Assembly (NCBI GenBank): GCA_907163375.1 | Contig: CAJQUW010000926.1 | Span: 124,001 to 188,000, forward strand | Source of the DNA: Prostheceraeus crozeri | Taxonomy: Eukaryota > Platyhelminthes > Polycladida > Euryleptidae | Direction of reading: 5' to 3' | Length of the DNA: 64,000 nt | Shown here: positions 1 through 8,864 of the stretch, piece by piece | Layout of the letters: each line of letters begins with the position of its first letter | Position numbering within the stretch: the stretch's first letter is position 1 | Translations under genes and position numbers: made by a program | The notes under the pieces: model-generated | Databases searched by the model: none | Told to the model about the DNA's origin: nothing | What the model saw: only the letters and a program-made list of their open reading frames with translations

Positions 1-2
1 TC

Positions 3-929
3 GAAGGTTGGTTTCCTGATACTAATGATGGTATAATTGTTGATGATTTAACTCACGCTGGAACAGATGCAGCAGGAATTGCGAAAGATGTAGAAAATAT
101 TGCAAAACATTTAAATAAAACAAATAATGAAGCATATAAAGAAAGACGTGAATTTAACAAGAAAAGTAAACAGACAGTTAATTGGTCATTGTCTCCATTA
201 TTCGGATATTTAGATTATGATAAAATATCATATCAATTAAAATTTAAATTAATAATTCATCGTACAGCAAATAATGAATTAATCTTTTTTGGTAAGACTG
301 GAAAAAAAGCATATTTAAAAATTGATAGACTTGAATGGTGGATTAAGCATATTACTCCTAGTTTTGAGGTTGAAACAGCTATTGCAAAAAGATTAAATAC
401 TAACAAACCAATTCCAGTTAATTTTCTAAAGCGTACTGCTAGTTCAGTAACTTTTTCAGAGCAAAGATTTAACTGGCATTTTACTAGAACTACGAATACT
501 CCAAGATATTTATTACTAACTTTTCAAAGAAATAATTCTCCAAGTTTTGATAAGAACAATAATATTTTTCATATTAATACAATTCGAAGTTTACAAGTTT
601 CATTAAATCAAACTCGATATCCAATTGATCCATTAAGATTCGATGATACCAATAATCAATTTATGGAAGGATATGATTCTTATAGAAATCTTTGTATAGA
701 ATTTGGAGTTGAACCACAATTAACTCCTGGAGATTGGAGACATTTATATCCAATTTTCTGTTTCGATTTAAGTGCACAATCTGAAGATATTATTAAAAAT
801 GGTTGTGATGTAACAATTAATATTGAAAAGAAAGATTCCACAACTTCATTGATGGCTTATGGTTTATTGCTAGAAGATGTAAAATATTCTATTGAAGTTC
901 TTAATGGGAAGATGGTTAGGATAGGTTAA
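3..929 (+). CDS. Capsid-like protein of Polinton/adintovirus type, 5'-partial
   Basis: The frame is open from base 3 to the stop at 927-929, so the coding region enters from the left; the TTG at 189 is not a real start. About 308 residues are visible, rich in Asn, Ile, Lys and Phe, with no signal peptide or membrane segment. Short landmarks are LFGYLDYDKISYQLKF, LEWWIKHITP, RYLLLTFQRN, PRFD-like PLRFDDTNNQF and YGLLLEDV near the C-terminus. From memory the pattern matches the widespread F54H12.2-like family that sits next to the transposon integrase F54H12.3 in nematodes and other invertebrates, which I take to be a double-jelly-roll major capsid protein; the capsid role is inference. It lies first in a + strand set with the two genes below. 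Confidence 0.6.
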   Translation, partial: EGWFPDTNDGIIVDDLTHAGTDAAGIAKDVENIAKHLNKTNNEAYKERREFNKKSKQTVNWSLSPLFGYLDYDKISYQLKFKLIIHRTANNELIFFGKTGKKAYLKIDRLEWWIKHITPSFEVETAIAKRLNTNKPIPVNFLKRTASSVTFSEQRFNWHFTRTTNTPRYLLLTFQRNNSPSFDKNNNIFHINTIRSLQVSLNQTRYPIDPLRFDDTNNQFMEGYDSYRNLCIEFGVEPQLTPGDWRHLYPIFCFDLSAQSEDIIKNGCDVTINIEKKDSTTSLMAYGLLLEDVKYSIEVLNGKMVRIG

Positions 930-956
930 AGCCCAAGACTTAGACGATTAATTAAT

Positions 957-1093
957 TTTTTTCATAACAAGAATAGATTAAAAATTTTGATAACTAGAAT
1001 AGATTAAAATTTTTGATAACTTAAAATTTTTTCATAACTAGAATAGATTAAAAATTCTTAACTTAAAATTTTCGTAACTTAAAATTTTTTTAT
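957..1093. repeat. AT-rich repeated spacer between two element genes
   Basis: Short words built on TAACTAGAATAGATTAAAA and TAACTTAAAATTTTT recur three or more times between the capsid-like gene and the 161-aa gene. It is nearly pure A/T and probably holds the end of one transcript and the promoter of the next. No single TATA box can be picked out. Confidence 0.6.
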
Positions 1094-1098
1094 TAAAA

Positions 1099-1584
1099 AT
1101 GTCGCAAGCGAAAAGTAATATTAATAATAAAACTGTTGAATTAAAATTACGTAATATTGTTGACAAAAATACCCCTAAAACTATTACGATTAATAAAAAA
1201 AAGTATTACATAAGTAAACCAATGATAGAGAATATTCAATTACAAGAAGAAAAGAATGGCGGGATTCTCCCATTAATTCCACTAATAATAGGAGGCATAG
1301 CAGCTGCAGGAAGTGTTGCAGGTGGGACAGCTGGTATTGTCCAAGCAGTAAATAAAAATAAATCAGAGAAGGCAGCATTAGAAGAACAAAAACGTCATAA
1401 CAGAGAGTTAGAGAAAGTTGCTAGGGGTGAAGGAGTAGTAGATAATTTTATTAGTAAATTAAAATTAGTTGATGAAGGAAAACGAGTTCTTAAAAATATT
1501 CTCCACAATGTTGATGATTTAATTGAAATTAAAGAAACTAAAGATGGTTCTGGAATATATCTAAGTCCTAGTATGATAAGGTAA
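1099..1584 (+). CDS. Small virion-like protein with hydrophobic segment, 161 aa
   Basis: The frame runs ATG to TAA. Residues about 1-50 are basic and polar (NKKKYYISKPM). Residues about 53-84 form a Gly/Ala/Ile-rich hydrophobic stretch (GGILPLIPLIIGGIAAAG, then SVAGGTAGIVQAV). Residues about 86-105 are strongly charged (KNKSEKAALEEQKRHNRELE) and look like a helix. A lone Gly/Ala-rich amphipathic segment in a small basic protein next to the capsid gene recalls the membrane-active or core proteins of adenovirus pVI/pX type and the equivalent small proteins of adintoviruses. That role is inference from context and composition; no catalytic motif is present. The frame is intact and ATG lies 169 nt after the preceding stop. 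Confidence 0.6.
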   Translation: MSQAKSNINNKTVELKLRNIVDKNTPKTITINKKKYYISKPMIENIQLQEEKNGGILPLIPLIIGGIAAAGSVAGGTAGIVQAVNKNKSEKAALEEQKRHNRELEKVARGEGVVDNFISKLKLVDEGKRVLKNILHNVDDLIEIKETKDGSGIYLSPSMIR

Positions 1585-1591
1585 TAACCTC

Positions 1592-1606
1592 AGAACCTTT
1601 GGTTCT
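1592..1606 (+). other. Short hairpin after the 161-aa gene
   Basis: AGAACC-TTT-GGTTCT is a perfect 6-bp stem with a 3-nt loop, 8 nt after the TAA stop and just before a T-run. A near-identical GAACC-N3-GGTTC sits at 3094-3106 over the stop of the - strand protease. Both lie at gene ends, so a 3'-end role is possible. Confidence 0.4.
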
Positions 1607-1656
1607 TTTCGGTAAAACAATTTTTTTTATCTTCTTAATTTTTTTATCTTTTAAAA

Positions 1657-3063
1657 ATGGATACCGCAAATTCCACAAATTCAGAAAATTTAATTAAATT
1701 AAAAATTGCTAATTTAGATTTATTAAATTATCTATTAAACAAAAATAAAAACTCAAACTGTCAGCATATTGGAGGTGACAAGAACAAAGTTCCACACCAC
1801 TTCGGTGGTGATATACAAAAAACATTAGAAAACTTTCCTGGATTTATTTGGAGTAAATATTCGAAAGAAAAACATCTTCCTGGTCATTCATATACTGGGC
1901 CAGGAACTCGATTAGATATAAGACTAGATGAGAATAATAATCCGAAACCAGGTGAAGAACCGATAAATAGAGTAGATGCCGCAGCTTACAGGCATGATTT
2001 AGCTTATCGAAATCATGATCTAAGTTCTCGACATGCAGCTGATAAGAAGATGATTCAAGAATTAGATAGTATTCAGAATCCTACATTTACAGAAAAAATT
2101 GAAAGAATGTTTGTTAAGAAAGCTTTACAAGCTAAAATATTATTCGGCCAGGGTTTAAATGAAACGACAGCAAAGCTGTCTGAGAGCAACGCTCGAACTA
2201 ATAACTCTGAGAGCAACGCTCGAACTAATAACTCTGAGAGCAACGCTCGAACCTACGCGTCTGAAATTCATAAAGAATACAGAAGACCTAAATATTTATT
2301 GAAAGTAAAAGTATTTAATAAAGATGATATTTGGAGTGCTGATCTTATTCATATGCCGAATGAAAAAGATTATAAATACGCATTGACCGTTATAGATTTA
2401 TATACACGATACGCTTGGGTAAAACCTTTAAAAAATAAAAGTGGTCTATCAGTTAAATATGCGTTTGAAGAAATCTTTAAAGAAAGTAATAGAAAGCCAA
2501 AAAAATTGTTTGTTGATAAAGGATCGGAATTTTATAACAGAAACGTTCAGCCACTATTTGAAATTGTTTATTCAACTGAAAACGCTGGGAAGGCCGTAGT
2601 GATAGAAAGATTTAATCGGACGTTAAAAAATAAATTATTCAAGAAATTTACTGAGCAAAGAAATCAGAAATGGTTGAAGATATTACCAGGAGTTGTAGAA
2701 GAGTACAATAATAAAGTTCATTCTGGTATTGAAGAAACTCCAAAGAATGCTTCTGACGACCCTGATTTAATACGAAAGAAAATATTCGAAAATAATTATT
2801 CGAATGAGAGTAATCCGAATTTGCAGAAACTTAAGCCGAAATTTAAAATTGGAGATAGAGTTAGAATATTTAAATATAAGAATAAATTTGAAAAAGGCTT
2901 CGTCGGATACTGGACGAAAGAGATATTTGAAATTTGAGAATTGAGAATTGAGATATCTAAAATAAATCAAAGTTATCCGATTACTTACGAAATCAAAGAT
3001 TTAGATGATGAAGATATCAGAGGCCGATTTTATCAAAATGAATTACAACGAAGTGATTTTTAA
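1657..3063 (+). pseudogene. Phospholipase A2 domain joined to retroviral-type integrase (broken near C-terminus)
   Basis: Residues about 65-170 carry a parvovirus-VP1-type PLA2 domain: calcium loop YTGPGT and the catalytic His-Asp of RHDLAYR. A linker of three 9-residue repeats (SESNARTNN) follows, then an integrase core from about residue 225: first Asp in SADLIHM, VIDLYTRYAWV, second Asp in VDKGSEFYN, Glu in VIERFNRTLK. No N-terminal HHCC zinc domain is seen. The first stop (TGA 2935-2937) falls inside the C-terminal domain, after YWTKEIFEI; the same frame resumes and encodes family-like residues to TAA 3061-3063. The stop lies in a tandem TGAGAAT repeat, so it looks acquired. PLA2 domains serve virion membrane escape in parvoviruses; integrases insert the element DNA. 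A fused product would be unusual; an alternative is two genes merged by loss of a stop. Confidence 0.8.
2182..2254 (+). repeat. In-frame 27-bp tandem repeat linking PLA2 and integrase
   Basis: Units beginning GAGAGCAACGCTCGAACTAA start at 2182, 2209 and 2236 (period 27 bp, the third incomplete). The period is a multiple of three, so each unit adds nine residues and keeps the frame. The copies are identical, so the expansion is recent. Confidence 0.9.
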
Positions 3064-3097
3064 TTATCATTATTATTATTAGGCGTAGCCATAGAAC

Positions 3098-3553
3098 CTA
3101 CGGTTCGTTCAATTCTAACATAATATCAAGAAAGGGCACTCCTTCTTGCAATTTAAATAAAACATAAAGACATAATTGACCACAATAAGTTGTTCCCGGT
3201 TTTTGAATTTGAAATGTATTATAAATTCCATTGCCAAGTATTTCTCTTACTTCATTCGTAGGTGGAAGCCCGTATGAGTCAAAATAATAATTATCTCCGT
3301 TTTTACTAAAGATACCTGCTGACCAATGTACGCCTTTTTGGTCTGAAGTGTGAAGATTCGTTATGAAATTTACAGTTGAAACTTTGTTCCGGGAACTGAA
3401 GGTTCCTGTTGACTTATTTTTGATCAATTGTAATTCGCCTCTCATTAGGACATGAAAATTCTTTATTCCCAATTGATGTGCGATTTTCTTTAGATCAAAA
3501 TTCGTTGTTGTTTCTGTTCCATATAATTTAAAAAACTCGATCAGGTCAGTCAT
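3098..3553 (-). CDS. Adenovirus-type (C5/adenain-like) cysteine protease of the element
   Basis: From the ATG at 3553 (protein begins MTDLIEFFKLYG) it is about 151 aa; the open frame reaches 3595, adding 14 residues that are part of a duplicated block, so the inner start is preferred. Catalytic features are visible in order: His in GVHWSAGIFS, an Asp in YYFDSYGLPP, then Gln in FQIQKPGTTYCG with the nucleophile Cys in TTYCGQLCLYV. These match the adenain/ULP1 fold that cleaves virion precursors in adenoviruses and Polintons (established knowledge). It faces the integrase gene tail-to-tail, with 34 bp between stops. No disabling change is seen. Confidence 0.87.
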   Translation of the reverse strand: MTDLIEFFKLYGTETTTNFDLKKIAHQLGIKNFHVLMRGELQLIKNKSTGTFSSRNKVSTVNFITNLHTSDQKGVHWSAGIFSKNGDNYYFDSYGLPPTNEVREILGNGIYNTFQIQKPGTTYCGQLCLYVLFKLQEGVPFLDIMLELNEP

Positions 3554-3558
3554 TTTAA

Positions 3559-3770
3559 ATGAAACAGAAATCCAATTTGAAAATGCCATTGTCATTTTTC
3601 AGTCTCCACGCAAATAAGTTGCAATAAATGTTACTACTTGTTACTTATGAAGTAGAGTCCAACATTTATATGAAAACAGAAATTCAATTTGAAAATGCCA
3701 TTGTCATTTTTCAGTCTCCACGCAAATAAGTTGCAATAAATGTTACTACTTGTTACTTATGAAGTAGAAT
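3559..3770. repeat. 112-bp tandem duplication over the protease start
   Basis: A block containing AAATGCCATTGTCATTTTTC begins at 3581 and again at 3693, period 112 bp, with a few substitutions. It covers the upstream region and first codons of the long form of the protease frame, ending by the stop of the 230-aa gene. It doubles any promoter present and explains the in-frame ATG at 3595. Confidence 0.85.
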
Positions 3771-3771
3771 T

Positions 3772-4464
3772 TCACGTTTGCAAGTCTTCTAATTCCTGCG
3801 TGAGTCCAGTATGTTGCGCATGTTGTTGTTCAGTTTGTTGCACATTGGGTGAATCAAATATGGATTCTGCTATTCTTTGCTGTTCCTCCTCTTTTTCACG
3901 ATCAATATAATCTTCAAGATGAGCAAAATTCTTCATCACAAAGTAAATTGATAGAGAAGAATTGGCTAAGTTTGGATAGTTCTTTGATAATTTGATTAAT
4001 TTGATCAGTAATGTCACATATGAACGTGAAAACTTTATTTTGTGGGTCTCATTTAACTCTTTCACGAATTTTGTATAATTCATATTAGACAATAACTTCA
4101 GTCGCTGAAGTACTTCTCCTTGCGAAATATAGCAACGTAGAAGATTCCGATGTGTCATTTTCTCGAAAGCAATGAGTTTATTCAATGACGAGATGCACGA
4201 TGAAACACTTAAAAAATCTTTTTTCTCGAGAAATGCAGGTAAATTGCTGCTGTCAACATCCTTGAATGAATCTCGGATTATTTCAAACACTTCTCTCTTT
4301 TTATCTTCTTCGTTTCCACTCGTCTTCTGTTTCTTTCTTAGTGATTCAAGAATAAATTTTGTTGATATCGTTTTGAAGAAATCAAGATGGTCTGGTGAAA
4401 TAAGAGGCACAACTTGATCCACGAAGCAACAAAATTCTCTCTCTATTTTGCTGACGGAAGACAT
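3772..4464 (-). CDS. Unrecognised 230-aa element protein
   Basis: The frame is intact from ATG 4464 to the stop at 3772-3774. The protein is charged and predicted to be mostly helical, with Cys pairs near the N-terminus (REFCCFVDQV), a basic patch (LRKKQKTSGNEEDKKRE), a helical block (SRSYVTLLIKLIKLSKNY, about residues 150-167) and a Glu/Gln-rich tail (REKEEEQQR; QQTEQQHAQHTG). There is no membrane segment or known catalytic motif. I do not recognise the family. Its position beside the protease, on the same strand, suggests an accessory or regulatory gene of the element. The SRSYVTLL block could be a DNA-binding helix pair, but this is speculative. Confidence 0.65.
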   Translation of the reverse strand: MSSVSKIEREFCCFVDQVVPLISPDHLDFFKTISTKFILESLRKKQKTSGNEEDKKREVFEIIRDSFKDVDSSNLPAFLEKKDFLSVSSCISSLNKLIAFEKMTHRNLLRCYISQGEVLQRLKLLSNMNYTKFVKELNETHKIKFSRSYVTLLIKLIKLSKNYPNLANSSLSIYFVMKNFAHLEDYIDREKEEEQQRIAESIFDSPNVQQTEQQHAQHTGLTQELEDLQT

Positions 4465-4721
4465 TGCAAATGAGAACTTTGCTTTCTAGCGCACACGGAA
4501 CAATGACAGGAGAGAGAGAAGTGAAAACAGCTGCCAGATGCTTTGGCGTCATGTGGTTGTGCTGACGTGCTAGTAAGAATTAAAACAACTTCCCTAACGT
4601 ACAACTAAAATCTAATTGTATCACAAAGCTGTAGCAACTACTGGAATTGTAAGAACGCCAGATGAAATGACAATAGTGAGAGCGCCTAAAGAAATTGTTA
4701 AGCATGCTCCAACGCCTTGTG

Positions 4722-4877
4722 TCACATTCTTAATTTTTTATAATGCTCTAATCTTAATAATAATTGAGATTCCTTATCTTTCATATAACGTACTCTATCT
4801 TTGTGTTTTGCAATATCCATTTCATATGATAATGAAGGATATATTCTTGCGGTTTCTTCCATTTTTGTTTCTTCCAT
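4722..4877 (-). pseudogene. 51-aa remnant of a small Polinton gene
   Basis: On the - strand an ATG at 4877 (or the in-frame ATG at 4862) opens a 51-residue frame with the stretch RIYPSLSYEMDIAKHKDRV and ending YKKLRM. It is too short for standard gene callers. The YPSLSYEMDIA/HKDRVRYMKDKE pattern recalls the N-terminus of small basic proteins often seen beside Polinton integrases and proteases (from memory). The stop comes where the related proteins would continue, and the next about 100 bp look unrelated, so I read it as a truncated gene. A genuine micro-protein is the alternative. Confidence 0.4.
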
Positions 4878-4956
4878 TTTTAAAGAAATATTTTTAGTCA
4901 CATGTTATATTTTAAAAACCTAAAAGATGGATAAAATTCATGAATTTGAAATTCTC

Positions 4957-5200
4957 AACTTTTATGATTTTCGGTGTCCTGGAACGGTCATGATTTAAGC
5001 GAGAAAATTGTAATTCTCAAATTTTGAGATTCTTAACTTTTATGATTTTCGGTGTCCTGGAACGGTCATGATTTAAGCGAGAAAATTGTAATTCTCAAAT
5101 TTTGAGATTCTTAACTTTTATGATTTTCGGTGTCCTGGAACGGTCATGATTTAAGCCAGAAAATTGTAATTCCCAAATTTTGAGATTTTGAAAAATTTGA
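4957..5200. repeat. 78-bp tandem repeat, three units
   Basis: Units beginning AACTTTTATGATTTTCGGTG start at 4957, 5035 and 5113, an exact 78-bp period; the third decays after about 75 bp. Each unit contains the self-complementary TCTCAAATTTTGAGA. Tandem repeats are common in Polinton terminal regions, which fits the location. Confidence 0.95.
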
Positions 5201-5312
5201 AAATTGGGTATTTTTAAAAACGCTTAAATTTTCGCCCTTCGGCCTTCGGCCACGTGAAATTTGAAGTCTACCTAAATTTTTGAAATTTTGATTTTTTGAA
5301 AAACCCCGTAAA

Positions 5313-5358
5313 AGTGTGACATCCGGCGCAAGCGAAGCGTCGCGCCGGATGTCACACT
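5313..5358. repeat. Perfect 17-bp inverted repeat, candidate element terminus
   Basis: Arms AGTGTGACATCCGGCGC (5313-5329) and GCGCCGGATGTCACACT (5342-5358) are exact reverse complements around a 12-nt loop. Polinton terminal inverted repeats usually begin 5'-AG (established), and this repeat begins AG and ends CT. The left counterpart is outside the window, so the assignment is inference. Confidence 0.7.
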
Positions 5359-5399
5359 ATATACTACTGAGACATGAGGAAACATGAGTGGAAATGCTT

Positions 5400-6110
5400 C
5401 ATTCCCATGTGACCAGCACACAGAGTTGGATTCGGCTGTCACGGTTGCTCTAGAGGTGACGTGATTCTATTGTATCTCAGCCATTGTATGCAATGGTAGA
5501 GAGAGACGGTGAAAGGTGGAGAGACATGTCTCTCTTCGGCTTATATGATTGGTGAAGCGCGAAATGCGCAGGGAAAGTCGCATTAGGTAGCATGCGAGCT
5601 CCGTTTTCACATTGAAGTCTGAACATCCGTCAAGTGAACATTGCACATATGTGACTCAATGTTTCTCCATGATTAACCCCTTCACTGCGGCATGCCTGAT
5701 CGGCTTTTGAAGACCCCTGCATCAATGCAAATGGCCTATACACATCTTACAAATCGAACGAATCAAGTTAACAAATGGTGAATTGGCAACATAGTCAACT
5801 GCTCGCTTTCACTAATCAGTTGGAAAATTAGCCGCTGTGAAAGGGTTAATTCGTCAAATGGAAATATTATTCACATCGTTCGGCTCCTCACGATCTAAAT
5901 TTACTGACCGTGAAGGTTCGATGCGGTGTCAATGATTTAGTTCGTCAGAAGTCAGACTTCAATTTGCATATCGCTCAATGGAAAATTGATCCTTTTGCCA
6001 CTGGGGACTAGTTCTAAGCGTGACCATCAGTATTATAAAATGTCTCTAGACCAAACAACGCAGACAAAGCAAATTATCTCTGTGGTGAGCACAGCTGCAT
6101 GACTTTTTGC
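5400..6110 (+). repeat. Promoter-like dispersed repeat, copy 1
   Basis: The sequence around TATCTCAGCCATTGTATGCA, the GACTAGTTCT(A/G)AGCGTGACC block and CAGACAAAGCAA recurs at 19835-20150 in the same order. Copy 1 has a good TATA-like box (TATTATAAAATG, about 6030-6041) followed by the conserved CAGACAAAGCAA and then a GTGAGC donor-like site near 6085. I read it as a duplicated RNA polymerase II promoter with a first exon. A piggyBac-like MITE (5673-5849) has landed inside it; copy 2 lacks that insertion. Confidence 0.5.
5673..5849. mobile_element. piggyBac-like MITE, 177 bp with TTAA duplication
   Basis: Both ends are TTAA (5673-5676, 5846-5849). Inside them, CCCCTTCACTGCGGC (5677-5691) and GCCGCTGTGAAAGGG (5831-5845) are inverted repeats with 13 of 15 matches. 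A TTAA target duplication with CCC...GGG ends is the piggyBac signature (established). There is no coding capacity. Confidence 0.85.
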
Positions 6111-6199
6111 AACAAGAATGATTTTTCATTATTTATCGATTTCTTCGATCTGTCAGAAGTCTTCAACAAGTGATGATATAGAGATGAATGTCAAAGCTC

Positions 6200-6430
6200 T
6201 GACTACATTATTGCAATTTCAGGTGCTCCCGTTGAAGGACCAGCTGGCTCACACAGTAAGTTTGATGCAATTCTGTCATGCCTACAATCTGACTACAATT
6301 CTATAACTTGATCTGTTTGATGTGTAAGGAGTTAATTATTGTCATTTCAAGTGAAATGATACCACCATTTGACCCTGTAGCAGAATCAAGCAAGTTTTAT
6401 GCAATTCTGCTTCTATTTCTAATTCTAAAT
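6200..6430 (+). repeat. Exon-like repeat unit, copy 1
   Basis: It contains ATTGCAATTTCAG|GTGCTCCC... with a possible exon 6223-6255 (33 nt, open in phase 1) ending |GTAAGTTTGATG, and a second block from about 6352 ending at a GC-type donor (GCAAGTTTTATG at 6390). The intron-side sequences match copies at 8265, 9424 and 19036. The acceptor of the second block is altered (TTTCAAG). Confidence 0.5.
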
Positions 6431-6659
6431 TATGCCATTTTTCAGGTAGTACTTATATATGTATTTTCCAATGCAATTGTCGCAAACCACAACTTGAATT
6501 TCATTCACATACAAATGTTTAGACAGGTTTAGGAGAATATTGTGAAGAGTGCGAAGAATGACATCATGAATGACTATTACACTCAAATGTCAACCGACAA
6601 ATAATACGAAAACATTTTGCGTAAAGGACCAACAAACATCATTTTGCATCTGAAACATA

Positions 6660-8262
6660 CATGGCTCTAATGAAACTGAAGAAAACATCTCCGACAATGA
6701 TCATATGCTAGCATGGTTCCTTCGCCTAGCAGCTGACTAAATATGCAAACCAATCACGAAGTTAATCAGTTCTTCACTCCAAACTGGAATTAATCCAGAG
6801 CAATGGAAGATAGGTCCTATTAACCCTATATCTAAGACCACACGACCAAAACAACCAATCGATTTCCGATAACACGATCTCGATAACACCAGTTATGTCA
6901 CGACTTTGCGAAAAATTTATTTCTAAAAAATCATAAATCAAACAATGACGAGGAACAACCTGTGCACAGAAGCCTTGATTGCAATTCCAAGTGAAGTAAG
7001 GGCTATTTTAGAAAATCACACCTCTGCTCGAATGGTCACCTCAGACTCTTCCATAGAGAAAGTTTATGTAAGTAGAATGTCGACTCAAAAGTATCTGTAT
7101 ACAGTGAAAATGTATATATGAAAAGATTCAGATTTATTGTACGGAGATTGCCTTCCCGTGGTCCAAAAAATTATTTGAGCACTTTCGAAAAAAGTCAAAA
7201 TTTCCCAATTTACATACTACCGAAATGACTCTCCTATTTCAGTAGTATGAAACAAGTTGGGTATCAAAAGGAATGAATATTTGATAATAATCATACTAAC
7301 TATGCGGAAATCAAGCTGATTGTCAAGGGAATTTCATGAATTGTATCATAATGAAAGTCTTCATGAAAAAGGTCGAGATTTGATTTTGCTTTTTTGCCTG
7401 GAATTTCAAATTTTTAGCTGAATTTTCTCCGGCATGATTTTAAAATTCACTAAATTCATGTTTCATTCTTCATGAATCTGAATGGCGATGTAGACCCATT
7501 TACATTCAAAGTTAATTGAAATCGTTGTCTTTGATTATGTGATTTTGATGTGCCAGTGGTACGTTATTGCCGGTGATATGATCACGCTTAAAAAAATGCT
7601 CTTGAGGTTCAGCATGAAAGCAATGGCAGCCCATCGGATTGCTAATTTAGCAAACATTAAATCTCCAAGGTTGTCATGACACTGAGAATCTGTAGACACC
7701 ATCATTCCTTCTGCATTGCAATGATCACTCAATTCCGTGGCAATTTCTTCAAAGCTGCAAAAACTTGCGTAACATTTGGCAACAATTACCAACTATATTC
7801 CCCTCGAGTTCATTCAAAAAAATCAAAAGTGTATGTACATTGGGGACTTAATAGGTGCGGAGTTACCACTCTACCTAATATACCTACTCTATGGACTTTG
7901 CGAAAGCTTTCGACACAGCGAGAAGATCTAAGTTACATGAAAAGCTTAACATTTTAAAAATTCCCGACCAAATCTGCAATTGGACTGCTGACTGTTGTAC
8001 GTCACATAAGAAGGTAACTAAGATGTATGGGCAAATGTCGCATGCAACAAACACCAATGCAGGCTTGGTTCAAGGATCGACAATTGGACCAAATGCATTC
8101 TTCACGATTCTATCGGACGTGAAACCAACCACCGTAGGCAACATCATAATCAAATATGCAGATGATAGATATCTTATTGTACCGCCGGACAATTTCGATA
8201 CAACAACATTCGAGTTACAACATATAAAGATTGGGCATTCTCCCTTGACAGCTTACTTGTGA
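6660..8262 (+). pseudogene. LINE reverse transcriptase fragment split by a MITE
   Basis: Before the MITE, 6700-6930 encodes a decayed RT start (LAWFLRLAAD, ITKLISSSLQTGINPEQWKI, NPISKTTRP) with stops. After it, 7891-8262 encodes MDFAKAFDTARRSKLHEKL, the GLVQGSTIGP loop and the catalytic box IKYADDRYLIV. The order and spacing fit one jockey/CR1-like RT interrupted at about 7068. The reading is broken by stops and frameshifts. It ends abruptly at 8246, where a different repeat begins. Confidence 0.75.
7069..7882. mobile_element. MITE family (GGTAGAGTG ends), copy 1
   Basis: It begins TAAGTAGAATGTCGACTC and ends CCACTCTACCTAATATA; the other copies show the consensus ends TAGGTAGAGTG...C(A/G)CTCTACCTA. 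Internal sequence matches 20918-21560 and 23094-23871 at high identity, including AAAGTATCTG(T/A)ATACAGTG and CCCGTGGTCCAAAAA. No coding capacity. It is inserted in the LINE fragment at 6660-8262. Confidence 0.85.
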
Positions 8263-8600
8263 TCGTTGTGCGTCTGTCATTCTAAAACAAAGCACATTAT
8301 TATTCATTATTTTTATTACATTATTGCAATCGCAGGTACTCCGGTTGTATGACCAGCTAGCTTGATCAGTTAGTCTCGGTAAGTTTGATTCAATTCTGTC
8401 ATGCCTACAATCTGACTATGATTCTATAGCTTGTGCGGCTTGATACGTGAGAATTCAATTATTGTCTTTTCAGCTGATAAGGAAGAACCACACCCTGGAG
8501 CAGACATAGATGTACATACCGGTAAGTTTTATGTAATCCTGTCATGTTTTTCATCAAGTCGATCATTTAAATAGAGAAATTTAGAAATATAATCCTAATA
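8246..8600 (+). repeat. Exon-like repeat unit, copy 2
   Basis: It starts CTTGACAGCTTACTTGTGAT, a boundary shared with copies at 9424 and 19036. It contains block 8336-8378 (bounded by GCAATCGCAG and GTAAGTTTGATT, but with stops in phase 1) and block 8474-8521 described separately. Flanking intron-like sequence is conserved between copies. Confidence 0.6.
8474..8521 (+). other. 48-nt micro-exon candidate, phase 1-1
   Basis: Preceded by ATTGTCTTTTCAG and followed by GTAAGTTTTATG. In phase 1 the 48 nt are open and acidic (DKEEPHPGADIDVHT). The equivalent block at 19267-19314 is also exactly 48 nt, open in the same phase, but has a different sequence, while the introns around both are nearly the same. 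Transcript evidence is lacking. Confidence 0.4.
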
Positions 8601-8864
8601 TATATCAATATACCTTTTTGCATTCTATCATTGAATAGAGAAATTCAACTTCTTTTGACTTTTTCCTATCAAAATGTTTATTTCTATGATATGGCAAATT
8701 TCATAGATATTAGTGCATTAATCTTCGTTATATTAATTTTCAATTTCTGATCTAAGAAAATATCTGTGTTGTTCAAGGGCATTTTTTCGAACATGAGAAC
8801 ACTGAAAGTACGATAAAATCCTATAAGACAAGGAATGAAAGTTCAGTGAAAAATGTCAGATTCG

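Larger units (their letters stand above)
1..5358. mobile_element. Polinton/adintovirus-type element (partial; left end outside window)
   Basis: Gene content defines it: a capsid-like gene, a small protein with a hydrophobic segment, a PLA2 domain joined to a retroviral-type integrase (all +), then convergent - strand genes headed by an adenovirus-type cysteine protease. Integrase plus adenain-like protease is the family hallmark of Maverick/Polinton and adintovirus elements (established knowledge). PolB and the FtsK-HerA ATPase are not seen; they may lie left of the window or be lost. The right limit is inferred from 78-bp tandem repeats and a perfect 17-bp inverted repeat ending ...CACACT at 5358, after which the sequence character changes. 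The integrase is broken and one - strand gene is a remnant, so the copy is probably inactive. Confidence 0.65.

Noticed and set aside
4957-5200. CRISPR-like array
   Set aside because: Units are contiguous 78-bp tandem repeats without spacers, in a eukaryotic element.
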